Shown here: piece after piece, positions 20,282 to 30,529 of the stretch
Layout of the letters: each line of letters starts with the position of its first letter
Position numbering within the stretch: the first letter of the stretch is position 1
Assembly (NCBI GenBank): GCA_033558025.1
Contig: JAUCEF010000009.1
Location: 682,001-746,000, forward strand
Direction of reading: 5' to 3'
Length of the DNA: 64,000 nucleotides
Source of the DNA: Phytophthora sp. 'mugwort'
Taxonomy: Eukaryota; Oomycota; Peronosporomycetes; Peronosporales; Peronosporaceae
The notes under the pieces: model-generated
Database searches by the model: none
The model's input: only the letters and a program-made list of their open reading frames with translations
Told to the model about the DNA's origin: nothing
Translations under genes and position numbers: made by a program

Positions 20282-23254
20282 TTACGACTTGCCAGAAATT
20301 TCACTGCAGAAAAAGGTGGAAAAACGTGCCAAAATGCATATCACAAAAGAAATAAATGCAACAAAAAAACAAACGTGTATTCGATTAGCTGCATCTGCGC
20401 ACACAGGCCTACCCACTTCTGTACTTGCTTGATGTATCTCAGCACTCAAATCTGACTCGTCCGCTTCATCTTGGGTTTGTATCAGTTCCCTGCGCGTTGG
20501 CTTGCGTTGTCCAACCTTTCCAGAGTGACGCACGACAACGCGCTTAACCAGAGCATCAGGAATAGCCGCCCCCCTATCGAAGTCCTCAAGCCAGATTTGG
20601 TGGCATGTCTTTGCGACTCCTCCATACATTCTTCTTGACTATGGGCATAAGAAACACTCTGCTTTGGGGCGCGAGCAGTCCTCGCAATACCATGTCGTTT
20701 GGTACGACTTTTTGCGCGCGCCACGGAGCAAAGCGCACACCTTGCACGAGCGCTGTCTGCGTTTCTGGCTGCCTGATACGATAACCCAGTCGTCAAATTG
20801 CACGTGGGTGTGCCCGTCGAGGCGCGCTTGCGGGCGCGAGTCGCGGAGCGAGGAGTCTGAAGCGACTCTTCAACAAAATCTTCCGCCTTTAGCTGCAGCA
20901 ACTGTTTGTGCAACGCCATATACCATTCACCACGATCTTTAGGCACCAAACGCTTGTTTAAATAGGCGCACTTGTGAGTCAAATATGCGTTGACTAACGC
21001 CATGTCCAGAAGGCCCATGAAAAGGGACTTATAATACTTCTGAAATCGAAAAGAAGTTTGGATCGAGTAAGACTGGAGGCGGAGTTAATCATGGACATCA
21101 ATTCCGCCCATCCAGCGCTGGTAGTCAGTCACTAGTCTAGGACACTTTATCGTAGATGATCCAGCACTCTTGACATTGCGGTGAATCGAGTCTTCCAATA
21201 TGGAAGGCCCAGTAGCCAGGTAGTGAACCGGCTTCCGGTCCCACCATTGGCAAGCAACCATGGTGGGAACAGAAGCCGAACGAGAAAACGTAAATGATCC
21301 ACGCTCAATTGCGCGGGGCCGGGTCTGACGCCGCTCAATGACTCTCTTATCGTATCCCAATCGATTCGTCATGATTGTCCCCAAAACGTAAACAAACATT
21401 GCCAAAGTTGTATCAGCAGCGCTACTGAAGTATAAAACCTATCAATCACAACCAATCTGAATCCACGTGGCTGGTGTTCAAGCACAATCTTCATATTGCG
21501 AATGACAGCACCTGTCTTATTATCGAAAGCTTGTTGGTCACTATCAGCTGTCTCACGCTTTCCCACATAAACTTCAAATCTAAACGGTAAGTTGCGATAT
21601 AGCAAAACAATTAAAAACTAAGTTATAAATTACGACTTAATAAAATACCCCAAAAAAACAAACCAGTGGCAATATGCGGTGTACGAGGCACAAACGATGA
21701 ACATCTTGGTTCCATACCGGTGTGGCTTATCCGGCATGAACATGCGCGTCGCATTGACGTAGCTGGTAGAACGCCTTGTCAAACGAAAACTTGCTTGTCA
21801 AAGTCCAACCCGAGAGGAATCTCGACTGAAACACGTCCACAACCGGGCGAAGTTTCCACAACTTGTCTCTTTGGCGCGGGGCTTCGTTGTCCACGAAGTG
21901 TAGGTCTTTTAGAATGGATATACAACGATTGCGCGCGACGAACTTGCCGAATTCCTGCGGGATTCACTCCTTCGTCTGCCATCACCCATTATCGTGAAAA
22001 TCGACGCGTCATCGGATTGAGCATCCGAGCCACAAGCAGTCCGATAACATGTAAAATTTCTTCAGTCGAATTTCTCGGGGATGCACGTAAACGACGCTGG
22101 ATTTGTTTAGCATGCTCTGATGTCACCGCGTTGCGCCTTCTTTGCTTCTGACGAATCCGTTTTGCTCGTGCATGCGCAGTCTGAGCGTTGTAGCGATTCG
22201 TCTCCCGAGTAATGCTTACCCACAACGACTTTTAGGACAAAAAAAAACATAGAATAGGTGAGTCTGCAATCTTCTCCAATTCACGGATAGGCTTTGCTAC
22301 GCCGCGTAGCAGCTGTGGATACTCTTGATCCACAGTTTCGAAATCAGATGAATGAGGTCCATGCGAAACTCTGCAGCGTCTCCTTGTCAATAGAGTCTAG
22401 AGTAAGCGTACCGCCCATAGCTTGAATGAACGCGTCGTCCATATGCGATAACTCCTCATCCGACTCTTGGACATCATCAGGATACTCCCGTCTCACGATG
22501 TCGTCCTCGCAGTTAGAGGTGGATGAGTCGCTGCCAGCAGATCCAATAGACTCGTATTTATCCGAGGCTTCACCCTTTGCAATGATATTCACGTCGTTGG
22601 CAGCAACCTCCACACTACCAACAGCAAGGTCTACAACTAGGTTCACAAAAGTAGTATCCTCTCCAATTTGATATGCTTCCTCACCGTCAGAATCCGCATT
22701 GGACTCTGCTCCCGATTCCAATCGCTGAAAGACACTAACAGCCAGATCTTGATCTGACTGACTGATAGTGCCTTCTTCAGAACAACTGTCTGGACCAAAC
22801 AGCTCTGCAATCGTGTTTTGTGACAGCGCGATTGATGTGTCGATTTTAGGAAGCAGTAACATTAGTCTGGGATGCACCCACATCAATCGCGCTGTCCTCA
22901 CCGCCGTCCTTCCCCTCCTCTGCAATGTTATCGCTCGTCTCCCTCTCATGTTCTTTGTTGCTCTCGCTGCAGGTTTCTCCTAAGCTTCCTAACTGTATGA
23001 TATGGGCAATAACAGCACATTCACCTGTAACTTGGTTAGTATAAAGTATTATAATAAATAAAGCAACATAACATACCTAGAAATGACTCCCCATTCGGGG
23101 AGATATACGTTCACTTGTTCTGAAGACCACTAGGTCTCCTTGTCTTCCAGCCAGACTCTCGAAGATGCCTCCATAGATACTTGAAGTCGGTGTTTCGGAC
23201 TGCATCCGAGACCACCGACTCCTTGGAAACTTCACTCAACCGAATCCTTACCAT
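20282..23254 (-). pseudogene. PiggyBac-like transposase relic (copy 1)
   Basis: Reading the minus strand from ATG 23254: an N-terminal domain (DFKYLWRHLRESGWKTRRPSGL) interrupted by a TGA at the TYISPNG segment; an acidic low-complexity stretch (22344-22949); the start of the DDE region (KSLWVSITRETNRY, preceded by an in-frame stop; EEILHVIGLLVARML); the central part around 21770-21980 in a shifted frame; DYQRWMGGIDVHD (about 21085-21130); FMGLLDMALVNAYLTHK (about 20957-21020); and a C-terminal Cys-rich ribbon near 20600-20760. At least four frame breaks or stops make it inactive. Segment order and motifs match copy 2 at 23799-26834, which allows the breaks to be recognised. Confidence 0.8.
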
Positions 23255-23464
23255 TCGACAAATTCGGAAATGAGGTTTGGTCCGCACATCCGCACATCAT
23301 TGCCCCCTTTTACCACGCCCTTTCCCTATCCCAATCCCTTTTATTTGACTTGATTAAAGTATCGTGTCCACTTTTTTCGAGCCATTTTTTATATTAAGCC
23401 TCAAACTACGTCATAAATTACGACGTTCGCCCACCGTTAAGTCGTAACTTGCGACGTTGGTAAC

Positions 23465-23481
23465 GGGGGGGGGGGGGGGGG
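23465..23481. repeat. G17 homopolymer
   Basis: Seventeen consecutive G follow TAAC at the damaged right end of piggyBac-like copy 1. Expansion from the terminal GGGG of the expected terminal repeat is a simple explanation. Confidence 0.9.
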
Positions 23482-23496
23482 CGGCAAAATACATAC

Positions 23497-26400
23497 TTAA
23501 CCCCTTGGTTCCCGACGTCGTAACTTACGACGTAACGTTTTTGTAATTATGTCGTAACTTACGACGTAACGTTTTTGTTATGTCGTAAGTTACGACATTG
23601 CGCGTCGAACAATGGAGATTGGCTCGAGTAGCACTTTCCAATACTTTATTCAAATGTATTGCACCATCCAAAAAATATAAGATAGTGCAGGCATTTGAGA
23701 AAAATCGTGGGAGTGAACATTACCAGGGCAAAAAAGAAGTTGGGGTTAGGGCCACAAGAGCCAGTGGGAGCGAGGCCACTCATTCGAGAATCTGCCGGAT
23801 GGTGCTCATCCGCTCCAGCCCGCGCGGGAAGATCGCCGCCATCGCCCGCGACATCGACTTCCCACACTTCTGGAAGCAGCTGCGGGCGGCGGGGTGGACG
23901 TATAAGCGGCCGAGCGGGCTCGCGACGGAGGGGAGCTACATCAGCCCCGATGGCTCTGGCGTGTTCGTTGGGGAGCGTGCTCTGGTGGCGCACGCGGTGC
24001 AGTCGGGCCTGCTTGACGACGACGACGGCGACACCGTGATGTCCAAGAAGACCAAGAAGCTGCCGAGAGCGGCGCGGCAGCGTCCACGAGCGCGAGCACG
24101 ACGCCCAGCGCGAGCGCAGCGACCCCGAGCGCACCGTCAGCGGGCCCGAGCGCGTCCACAGCGACCCCGAGTGCGTCCACGGCGGTCACGAGCACGACCG
24201 CGACGCCCAAGAAGACCAAGAAGACGCTGAGAACGAGCGCAGAGTCCACAAGCGCAAGCGCGACGCCCAGTGCGGTCGTGTCGATGCCGAGCACGCCCAT
24301 GAAAACCCGGATCGCGAGAGCGACGTCCAGCGCGGTGGGCACAACGCCCAACGCCTCCGTCGCGACAGCGACGACCCCAAGAGCTAGTGCTGACGCCAAA
24401 GTGAGCGCGTCGCAGATTGACACGACCGTAACGCTGCCCCAGGGGACGCTCAGCGCCTTGTTCCACTAGCAGGGCACGTCTGACGTCGAACTGAGTCAAG
24501 CCGCTGTTCCGCGGACGGGCTTTCGGCCTGTCCCCGAGCTACTTCCAGACCGACGCGTCGCTGCAGGAGGCCGCAGTGAATTCACAAATGCTATCGGAGG
24601 CGTCCGGGCCCGAGAACGAGCTCGAGGAGGAGGCCCCGGCCTGTACCGGACGACGAGAACACGAGCGACTACGTGAGAATCAACTCAAATGAAAGGGACG
24701 GAGGAGACGTCGGCGAGACGAGGACGAGCCCGAGCGAGGAGATCCAGGCGAAGCCGATGACGTCCTTTCGGACGGCGACGCGGTCGAGTGGTCGAGGCGT
24801 TCATCGACTCATTGCTGATCGGGGAGGACTCGCTCCGCGGGGCGGCAAAGAAGCAGCGCGAGGACGCGCTGCGAGCGACTGCGTGGACGCCCGTGTCGTC
24901 GTACTTCGGACGGGCGGGACGGCATACTCCGGCATGGGCGACGAGATAGCACTTCCCGTGGCTGAGTTGCGTGCTTTGGTGCACTCGCCGCTTCTGACGT
25001 TCCTGTACTTCATGCCCAAGTCGTTGTGGGTCTTGATCAACACCGAGACCAACCGTTACGCGCTCCAGTACCTCGACAGGCGCGCGCAGGCACTTCATAG
25101 CAAGCAGCGGGGAGGGCGGGACGAGACCCTCAAGCAGATCCGACGGCGGCTGAAGCTGAAACGCGGGTACGAGACACACGAGATCCTGCACGTAATTTGG
25201 CTCCTCGTCGCGCGGATGTTGTGCCCGCAGAAGCGCCGATTCGCAGACGACTGGTCGATGGTCGAGGACGGTGCAGTCCCTGCCGTCAACTTCGGCCGCT
25301 TCATGGGGCGCAACCGGTGCCAGGACATCCTCCGCGACCTGCACTTCGCCGACAACGAAGCCGCGCAAACGCGCGACAAGCTCTGGAAACTCCGGCCGGT
25401 CATCGATAAGCTGCAGCAGCGGATTCTGGTGGCGTGGTCTCTGCCGGCGGTGTTCTTGTTCGACGAGGGTGTGCTTCCGGCGACATCCCAGCGAAACATA
25501 ACGAGCATGTTCATGCTGGACAAGCCGCATCGGTACGGATCGAAATGTTTATGATGTGCGACTCGAGGACGGCGTACTGTCACAGGCACGCTGCTTTTTT
25601 TGCAAAGTTGTCAATGTCGTAACTTATGACTTACCGATCCAATGCTTACGTTCTATGTCGTATGTAACTAGATTTGAGCTGTACGCGGGCATACGCGATG
25701 CTGGTGACCGAGTTGACTCCGCATTCGACCACAAGACAGGCGCTGCCGCAGTGTGCGCAACTTGAAGGTCGTGCTCGGGCCAAATAGGCACCCGTGGCAC
25801 GCGGTCGCGATCGACCGCTTCTACTCGTCGGTCCCGTTGGCGATCGAGCTCCTCAATATGAACGTGTACGCGATCGGCACGATCATGACCAACCGGCCCG
25901 GATACGACAGCAGCGTCAAGGAGAGCCGCCAGAACCGACCTGCAAGTATCCCCCGGCACTTTTACGTTCTCCCGCTCCGTGGCCGTCCCCATCATGGTCG
26001 CTTTCCACTGGTGGGAACGGAAGCCCCTCCACTACTTGTGAACGGGCGCGGTGATGGCGGAGTCAAGCGTCGGGAGGAAGGTCAAGTAGGTGGGGGGGGG
26101 GGATCACCGTGCCGTGCCCGAGCACGATGACGGACTACCAGCGCTGGATGGGCGGAGTTGATGTATATGATCAACTCCGCCTCCAGCGTTTCTCCCTACA
26201 GACTTCGACGAAGTTCAAATAATATTACAAGAGCCTCTTCCTCGTCTTCGGCGACATGGCCACGGTCAACTCGTATCTGTCACACAAGGAGGCCGCGCGA
26301 ATGAGGAGACGCCGGCAATGAAGCGTGGCGAGTAGCTTAGCGTGCTTCAGAACCAACTACTGCCGCTCAAGGCTCCAGACTTCGCCGACGTGGTCTCGAC

Positions 26401-27183
26401 GCCGTCTTTCACGAGCCAGAAGTACAGGCGAGCCCCCGTCCCCCATACGCACGCGCCCGAGCAGAGCGAGGACTGGGTGACCGTGAGCGCCGTGCAGAAG
26501 CGCCGGCAGCGGTCGTGCAAGGTCTGCGCGCTGCTGCGCACGACTCCAGGAAGTCATACGCCACCACCTACTTCTGCGAACGGTGCTCGCTGGACGACGC
26601 CAAGCTGTGGCTGTGCAACAAGATCAGGCATAAGTACAAAGGAGTCACCAAGACGTGCTTCGAGATTTGGCACGAGACGACTTCAACGCTGTGGACTCGA
26701 TCCCACCTACCTTGGCGAAGCGTGTGGTCCTGCGCCGCCCCCGCCAGAAAGCTGGCTCGCGGAAGAAGACCCGACGGGAGCTACAGCTGCGCGCGGACGA
26801 CTGCGACAACGGAAGTGAGAGCGACGGTGAATGAGCTGCGTTCATGCGATGAGTGTCAGCTGTCGGCAGATCGTAATGCATGTTTTCTTGAATGAACGTA
26901 CCCTCTTTCCTTCCTTTTCTGAAATGACTGGCCTCGCAGTGCAACCCTTCGGTTCTTTTTTTCCTGCGAAGTGTTTGAGGGTCGTAAGTTACGACTTAGC
27001 TGCTCCTTCGAGATCGGAAAGGTGTATAACATACGACATTGAACTTGAACCTCTTAAAAGCTTATACACCTAGCCCCAGGTGCTACTTTCGCCACATACA
27101 AATTCAATGGTACATGGCTACGTCGTAAGATACGACATTCGCTTACGTGTTCCGGGGCCTTTTTTCGGGAATCAAGGGGTTAA
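23497..27183 (+). mobile_element. PiggyBac-like transposon copy 2 with intact TTAA-flanked ends
   Basis: Both ends are visible: TTAA at 23497-23500 followed by CCCCTTGGTTCCCG, and CGGGAATCAAGGGG followed by TTAA at 27180-27183. The terminal inverted repeats match at 13 of 14 positions. Inside the left end the palindrome GTCGTAACTTACGAC occurs at 23517 and 23551 and the version GTCGTAAGTTACGAC at 23582, as 34- and 31-bp tandem units; near the right end it recurs at about 26981 and, with one change, at 27122. These are probable transposase-binding sites. The interior is markedly GC-rich compared with copy 1. Length is 3.68 kb between the TTAA copies. Confidence 0.85.
23799..26834 (+). pseudogene. 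PiggyBac-like transposase relic (copy 2)
   Basis: Starts MVLIRSSPRGK at 23799 with the oomycete-type N-terminal module (DFPHFWKQLRAAGWTYKRP, GSYISPDGSGVFVGE). A Ser/Ala/Thr/Pro low-complexity linker (24060-24470) follows with frame changes, then the DDE region in the long open stretch 24961-25554 (KSLWVLINTETNRYALQYL, THEILHVIWLLVARML, GRNRCQDILRDLHFADNEA, LRPVIDKLQQ, FLFDEGVLP). Later segments are in shifted frames: the remainder of the catalytic core around 25750-26060, DYQRWMGGVDVYDQLRLQ near 26131-26190, and a C-terminal zinc ribbon (CKVCALLR, YFCERC) to TGA at 26832. Several frameshifts make it non-functional. The trailing acidic residues DNGSESDGE end the frame. Confidence 0.82.
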
Positions 27184-27344
27184 CTTACTGATGCGTGTCA
27201 TCTTATCTTACAGAAACTACAACAGGTTTTTACGTCCCCAGTCGAACAATTTCGAACCTGACACTGTCAGACTGAAAGACTTCGGGCTCATTGCCAGTGA
27301 GGCCGAGATCAATCCACGCACCTTAAAATAAGATCCACCGCACT

Positions 27345-27560
27345 ATGTTTTGATCCGATGTGGTACACCTGTTGAGTGTGGCCCAACCTTGCTCGATGGC
27401 GTAGTTCATGACGCGGACCGTATCCTCGGCGGGGGTGATTCCTCACGACAGTGGCAGACGATAACGTCAATGAAACAATGCAGTCGCCTTAGAGGCCTTC
27501 CGCAATATGCTTGCAGCTAAGTCCATGTCCCGTGTTCCGAGTGCCAGATCATCAGGTAAA
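27345..27560 (-). pseudogene. Relic of an aldo-keto reductase / voltage-gated K+ channel beta-subunit-like gene
   Basis: On the minus strand, pieces in three frames line up with this family in the right order: HIAEGL (about 27495-27512), LRRL..FIDVIVCH (about 27451-27492) and AEDTVRVMNYAIEQGWAT (about 27387-27440). The last piece is especially typical (normally followed by YWGTSEW, which here is lost). Two single-base shifts separate the pieces. It sits about 160 bp beyond the TTAA end of piggyBac-like copy 2. Short length keeps confidence moderate. Confidence 0.55.
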
Positions 27561-27654
27561 TTTGTTAAAATGATACTGTACGTTGAAGCATGTCAAAGCG
27601 CAGCTCACACATTCATACTCCTCTGTATACTGGAGTGTATATACACTCATTTTT

Positions 27655-29418
27655 CTAGTTCGCTGCAGCTTTCTTGCGCTTGTAGATCGCGTAGTCCGCG
27701 TACTTCACATACTGTGGCGTGAGGATAGGGATGTAGAATGATCGGTACGGCGACTTGGATCGTTCTGCGTCAAGGAACGGCTCCGAGTGCACGAGTTCCC
27801 ACACTGCAGGCTCCTCCCAGAACTTGATTTCCTTTTGACCTGGCAGGTTCAAGTCTACCACATAGTCGCAAGCTTCGAGGGGCACATAGCGGCTATGTTC
27901 CTCGCGGTTTTGGTCATTCATAGCGCCGGGAATGATCGATGTACCGTTCTCGTGCTGCTCGAAAGCCTTCGGCAGCAAACCGGAGAACGACGACTTGACG
28001 AATTGCACTTTGGTGCTGTTGGACGGGATGAAGAAACTTGTGGGGAAACGGTACCATTCTTTCAGAAGGCACAGGTTGACTGTGGGCGTCGCAGCATCTG
28101 GAGCGTCAAGGAGTATACCAGTCTCGGGATTCGGCAACACCTTGGTATACAGATGCTGATACACGCGAAGCGGGGCGCTAAAGTTAACGATGTTGCTCAC
28201 GACGCGAGATACTGACAATAGTGCGTATATACCCAGCGTTCCTACCACGAAAACCTTCGTGAGTCCACTCCCCACAGCACGTGCGTGGCTGAAGAAGCAT
28301 CCAATACGATAAACTACCGCACTCAGCGTGATGGCAGCAGCCAGGCAGAACAAAGGGTATACCGGAGACAGGAATCGCTCTTCCTTGTGTGCCTGCGTGA
28401 ACATGATCGCCACCCATGTATACATTGGCGACAAGTACGCCAACAACTGCAATTTGCTGGTCTCGTAGTGACTAGGCAGCGCGAATACGAATAACGCCGC
28501 AAGAGCAGCCAATAGAGCCACGACATTAAAATTCAGCGCAAGATTCAGCAGGTAGTAGCTCAACGGCTCCGTCCCGTACAGCGTCGAGTCCGTCTCGTTA
28601 CTCAGCACATTGTAAACCACAATATTCCAGGCTGGCAGCACCCACCGCTGGTAGTAATAGAAGTTGACCACCAGTTCAACAGCCAGCACTGCTCCGCCAA
28701 TACCGACACCAACCAGAATGCTCTTGATCCGTCCTCGAGTGTAGAGCGTCTCGACTGCAAATGGGACGAATAGTACGCCAACATAAGGCCAGCCACAGAG
28801 CACAGCCACAACCCCCCAGAAGAGAGCGAGGTAGTGATTCTTGTTCATCCATGCACTACCAAAGAGCATGACCAGCACCATGGTGAAGGTACTAGGCAGG
28901 AAAGCCGTGCTGGCGTGGAACATGCCCGCGTTGAAGAGTAGGATCCACAACAGGTAGCGCGCAGTGCGGCGGCCGAAACGGCGACTGGTAGATTGGTAGA
29001 ACATCGCCTCTGAGTAGGCCGAAAGTAGCCCCAGTGCGGCGCGTAGGCCGTAGAACAGCAGCAGCTTCTGGTCAGCTATTAGTCCAATAGTAGCACTGAA
29101 GGCCGTCAGCTTCACCACCACATAGTGCAGCAACAGGTAGACGTAAGAGCGTAGAGCGTAGACCGGAGAGTACTCCCACGTCTGGAAGCCGAAGCGGTAG
29201 AGCAGGTAATGCAACGGTTCCCAGTAGTTAAATGTCTCGTCGCAGTCCGCGATGGGGCTCAGCAAAGCGGACGCAGCGCGCGGTAGAACGAGCAGGGAGA
29301 GTGCCGTCTCCAATGAGGGGAGCCACAGTTGACGCTCATCCAGCTGCTCGCTGTGCCTCTCGGAGGCGGCGGCGACCGAGGCCTTGACTCCCGCCTTCGT
29401 GACGCGTCGAGCAGGCAT
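27655..29418 (-). CDS. ALG9: ALG9-type alpha-1,2-mannosyltransferase (GT22)
   Basis: Single exon, 587 aa. A luminal-loop signature DETFNYWEPLHYLLY (about residues 62-76) and HKEERFLSPVYPLFCL (about 355-370) are diagnostic of the GT22 family; many hydrophobic helices fill residues 30-450. The C-terminal 130 residues form a soluble part ending in a basic stretch KRKKAAAN. ALG9 adds the seventh and ninth mannoses, in alpha-1,2 linkage, from dolichyl-phosphate mannose to the lipid-linked oligosaccharide in the ER lumen. The related GPI mannosyltransferases (PIGB/PIGZ) also carry HKE(D/E)RF motifs but differ in the first loop. Start at 29418 places a short basic N-terminus before the first helix. 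Confidence 0.92.
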   Translation of the reverse strand: MPARRVTKAGVKASVAAASERHSEQLDERQLWLPSLETALSLLVLPRAASALLSPIADCDETFNYWEPLHYLLYRFGFQTWEYSPVYALRSYVYLLLHYVVVKLTAFSATIGLIADQKLLLFYGLRAALGLLSAYSEAMFYQSTSRRFGRRTARYLLWILLFNAGMFHASTAFLPSTFTMVLVMLFGSAWMNKNHYLALFWGVVAVLCGWPYVGVLFVPFAVETLYTRGRIKSILVGVGIGGAVLAVELVVNFYYYQRWVLPAWNIVVYNVLSNETDSTLYGTEPLSYYLLNLALNFNVVALLAALAALFVFALPSHYETSKLQLLAYLSPMYTWVAIMFTQAHKEERFLSPVYPLFCLAAAITLSAVVYRIGCFFSHARAVGSGLTKVFVVGTLGIYALLSVSRVVSNIVNFSAPLRVYQHLYTKVLPNPETGILLDAPDAATPTVNLCLLKEWYRFPTSFFIPSNSTKVQFVKSSFSGLLPKAFEQHENGTSIIPGAMNDQNREEHSRYVPLEACDYVVDLNLPGQKEIKFWEEPAVWELVHSEPFLDAERSKSPYRSFYIPILTPQYVKYADYAIYKRKKAAAN

Positions 29419-30529
29419 CGTGATGTGTACATGTGGTGTAATCGGGAAAGTTACTGAGTGACGTAATCTCCATACAATACTACATTAATTAATTAAAAAA
29501 GACTCGGTTTGTGATTGTCTTGATTGAATCAATACAATGAAAATAGAACCGTTTTTGTAAACTGATATTTTATTCTTCCTCAAGGCTTAAAAGACTGCAT
29601 TGATGGCATATCCAATCCTGTGACTATAAATGCTCGGTCATATATAAAATATATAGAGAAGAGTCGATACATTTACACAGAGAAGGTACTGAGACGCCCA
29701 TCATCGGCGTAAAATGACCGCTCTCAGTTTTAATCCGCGGTCCGACCATCTTCGTCAATATGAAAGCATGTGGAACGCAAAGGGCGTCAAAATAAAGCCC
29801 AAAGCGTGCCTGTCGCGGTGGTGCTGTTTTACGATCCTAGTTCCGGCTGTATCCAATATGTAGTTAAGTGTTGGCAAAATCCGTTCCGCTCTAAACTTGA
29901 CACGGTGGTTTCATTGTATTTTTTACTGTAACTTTGTCGTTTTTAGGATATTTTCTTGCGTTTGAAAAACGAGGGCCAATAAGAGATCATAAAGCATCGA
30001 TTGTAGCAGTCCAGGGGGGGGGGGGGGGGGGGGCAATAGCTGGTCTAGAAAAAAAGTTGTGGTCCTCCATCTGACTTTCGATGCAAACTTTTCCACCGAA
30101 GAAAGTATATTTAGTCTTTCCTAAGTATGTATTACATTTACTGTACGCTTACCTACTGGTACCGGTATTGGATTGTTGGCAGTACCCATTACTTCAGAGG
30201 CTATTACTACCGAGTCGAGGTACTGTAGTACTACGTAATACGTGGAAGTACATTAATACCTGCACTAATACTAGTTGGAGTCCAAGTAGTAATAGCGGCA
30301 AAAGTCGTAATAGTAGAAGTAAGTATTTTGGCGTGTCAAAAACTCTCAGTAGATATGTTGGTGCTCGTATTTGAAAAAGATTGACGTGGCTGTTGGCACT
30401 GAAACGTCAGCTAAAGTAAATGCATGTCAAATCGATGCATGGACACAAACTGGTAGCTAAACAACCAGCTAACGCCTCTGCGTAATGACTGAAAAAAGCA
30501 GATTTCGCGACCACCCGAAGCGGCTCGGC
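29419..30529. other. Intergenic region with a G20 tract and TAC/GTA-rich DNA
   Basis: No supported gene. It is the promoter side of ALG9 (-) and the 3' side of aspartate oxidase (-). A run of 20 G lies at 30014-30033. From about 30090 to 30330 the DNA is dense in TAC, GTA and TACT motifs, a degenerate simple repeat that leaves a chance plus-strand frame (30081-30374). Confidence 0.6.

Larger units (their letters stand above)
20082..23496 (-). mobile_element. PiggyBac-like transposon copy 1 (decayed)
   Basis: The left end is TTAA (20082-20085) followed by CCCCTTCGTTCC and a subterminal palindrome GTCGTAATTTACGAC (about 20133). The right end is damaged: palindromic motifs near 23416-23455 are followed by GGTAAC and a run of 17 G (23465-23481) where the inverted copy of the left end is expected, then 15 bp before the TTAA at 23497 that begins copy 2. 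The interior holds a broken transposase on the minus strand. TTAA targets and DDE_Tnp_1_7-type coding remnants define the superfamily. The exact right border is uncertain. Confidence 0.7.

Noticed and set aside
22344..22949. 201-codon acidic protein as an independent gene
   Set aside because: Its position and neighbours make it the acidic middle part of the piggyBac-like transposase relic of copy 1.
24060..24470. Arg/Pro-rich and Thr/Ala-rich frames on both strands
   Set aside because: They are alternative readings of one low-complexity linker inside the piggyBac-like transposase relic.
30014..30033. G20 tract as part of a hairpin like that at 6.6 kb
   Set aside because: Only a 4-bp CCAG/CTGG match flanks it, which is expected by chance.
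30081..30374. 97-codon plus-strand frame
   Set aside because: It lies in TAC/GTA-rich simple-repeat DNA and has repeat-like composition without any motif.
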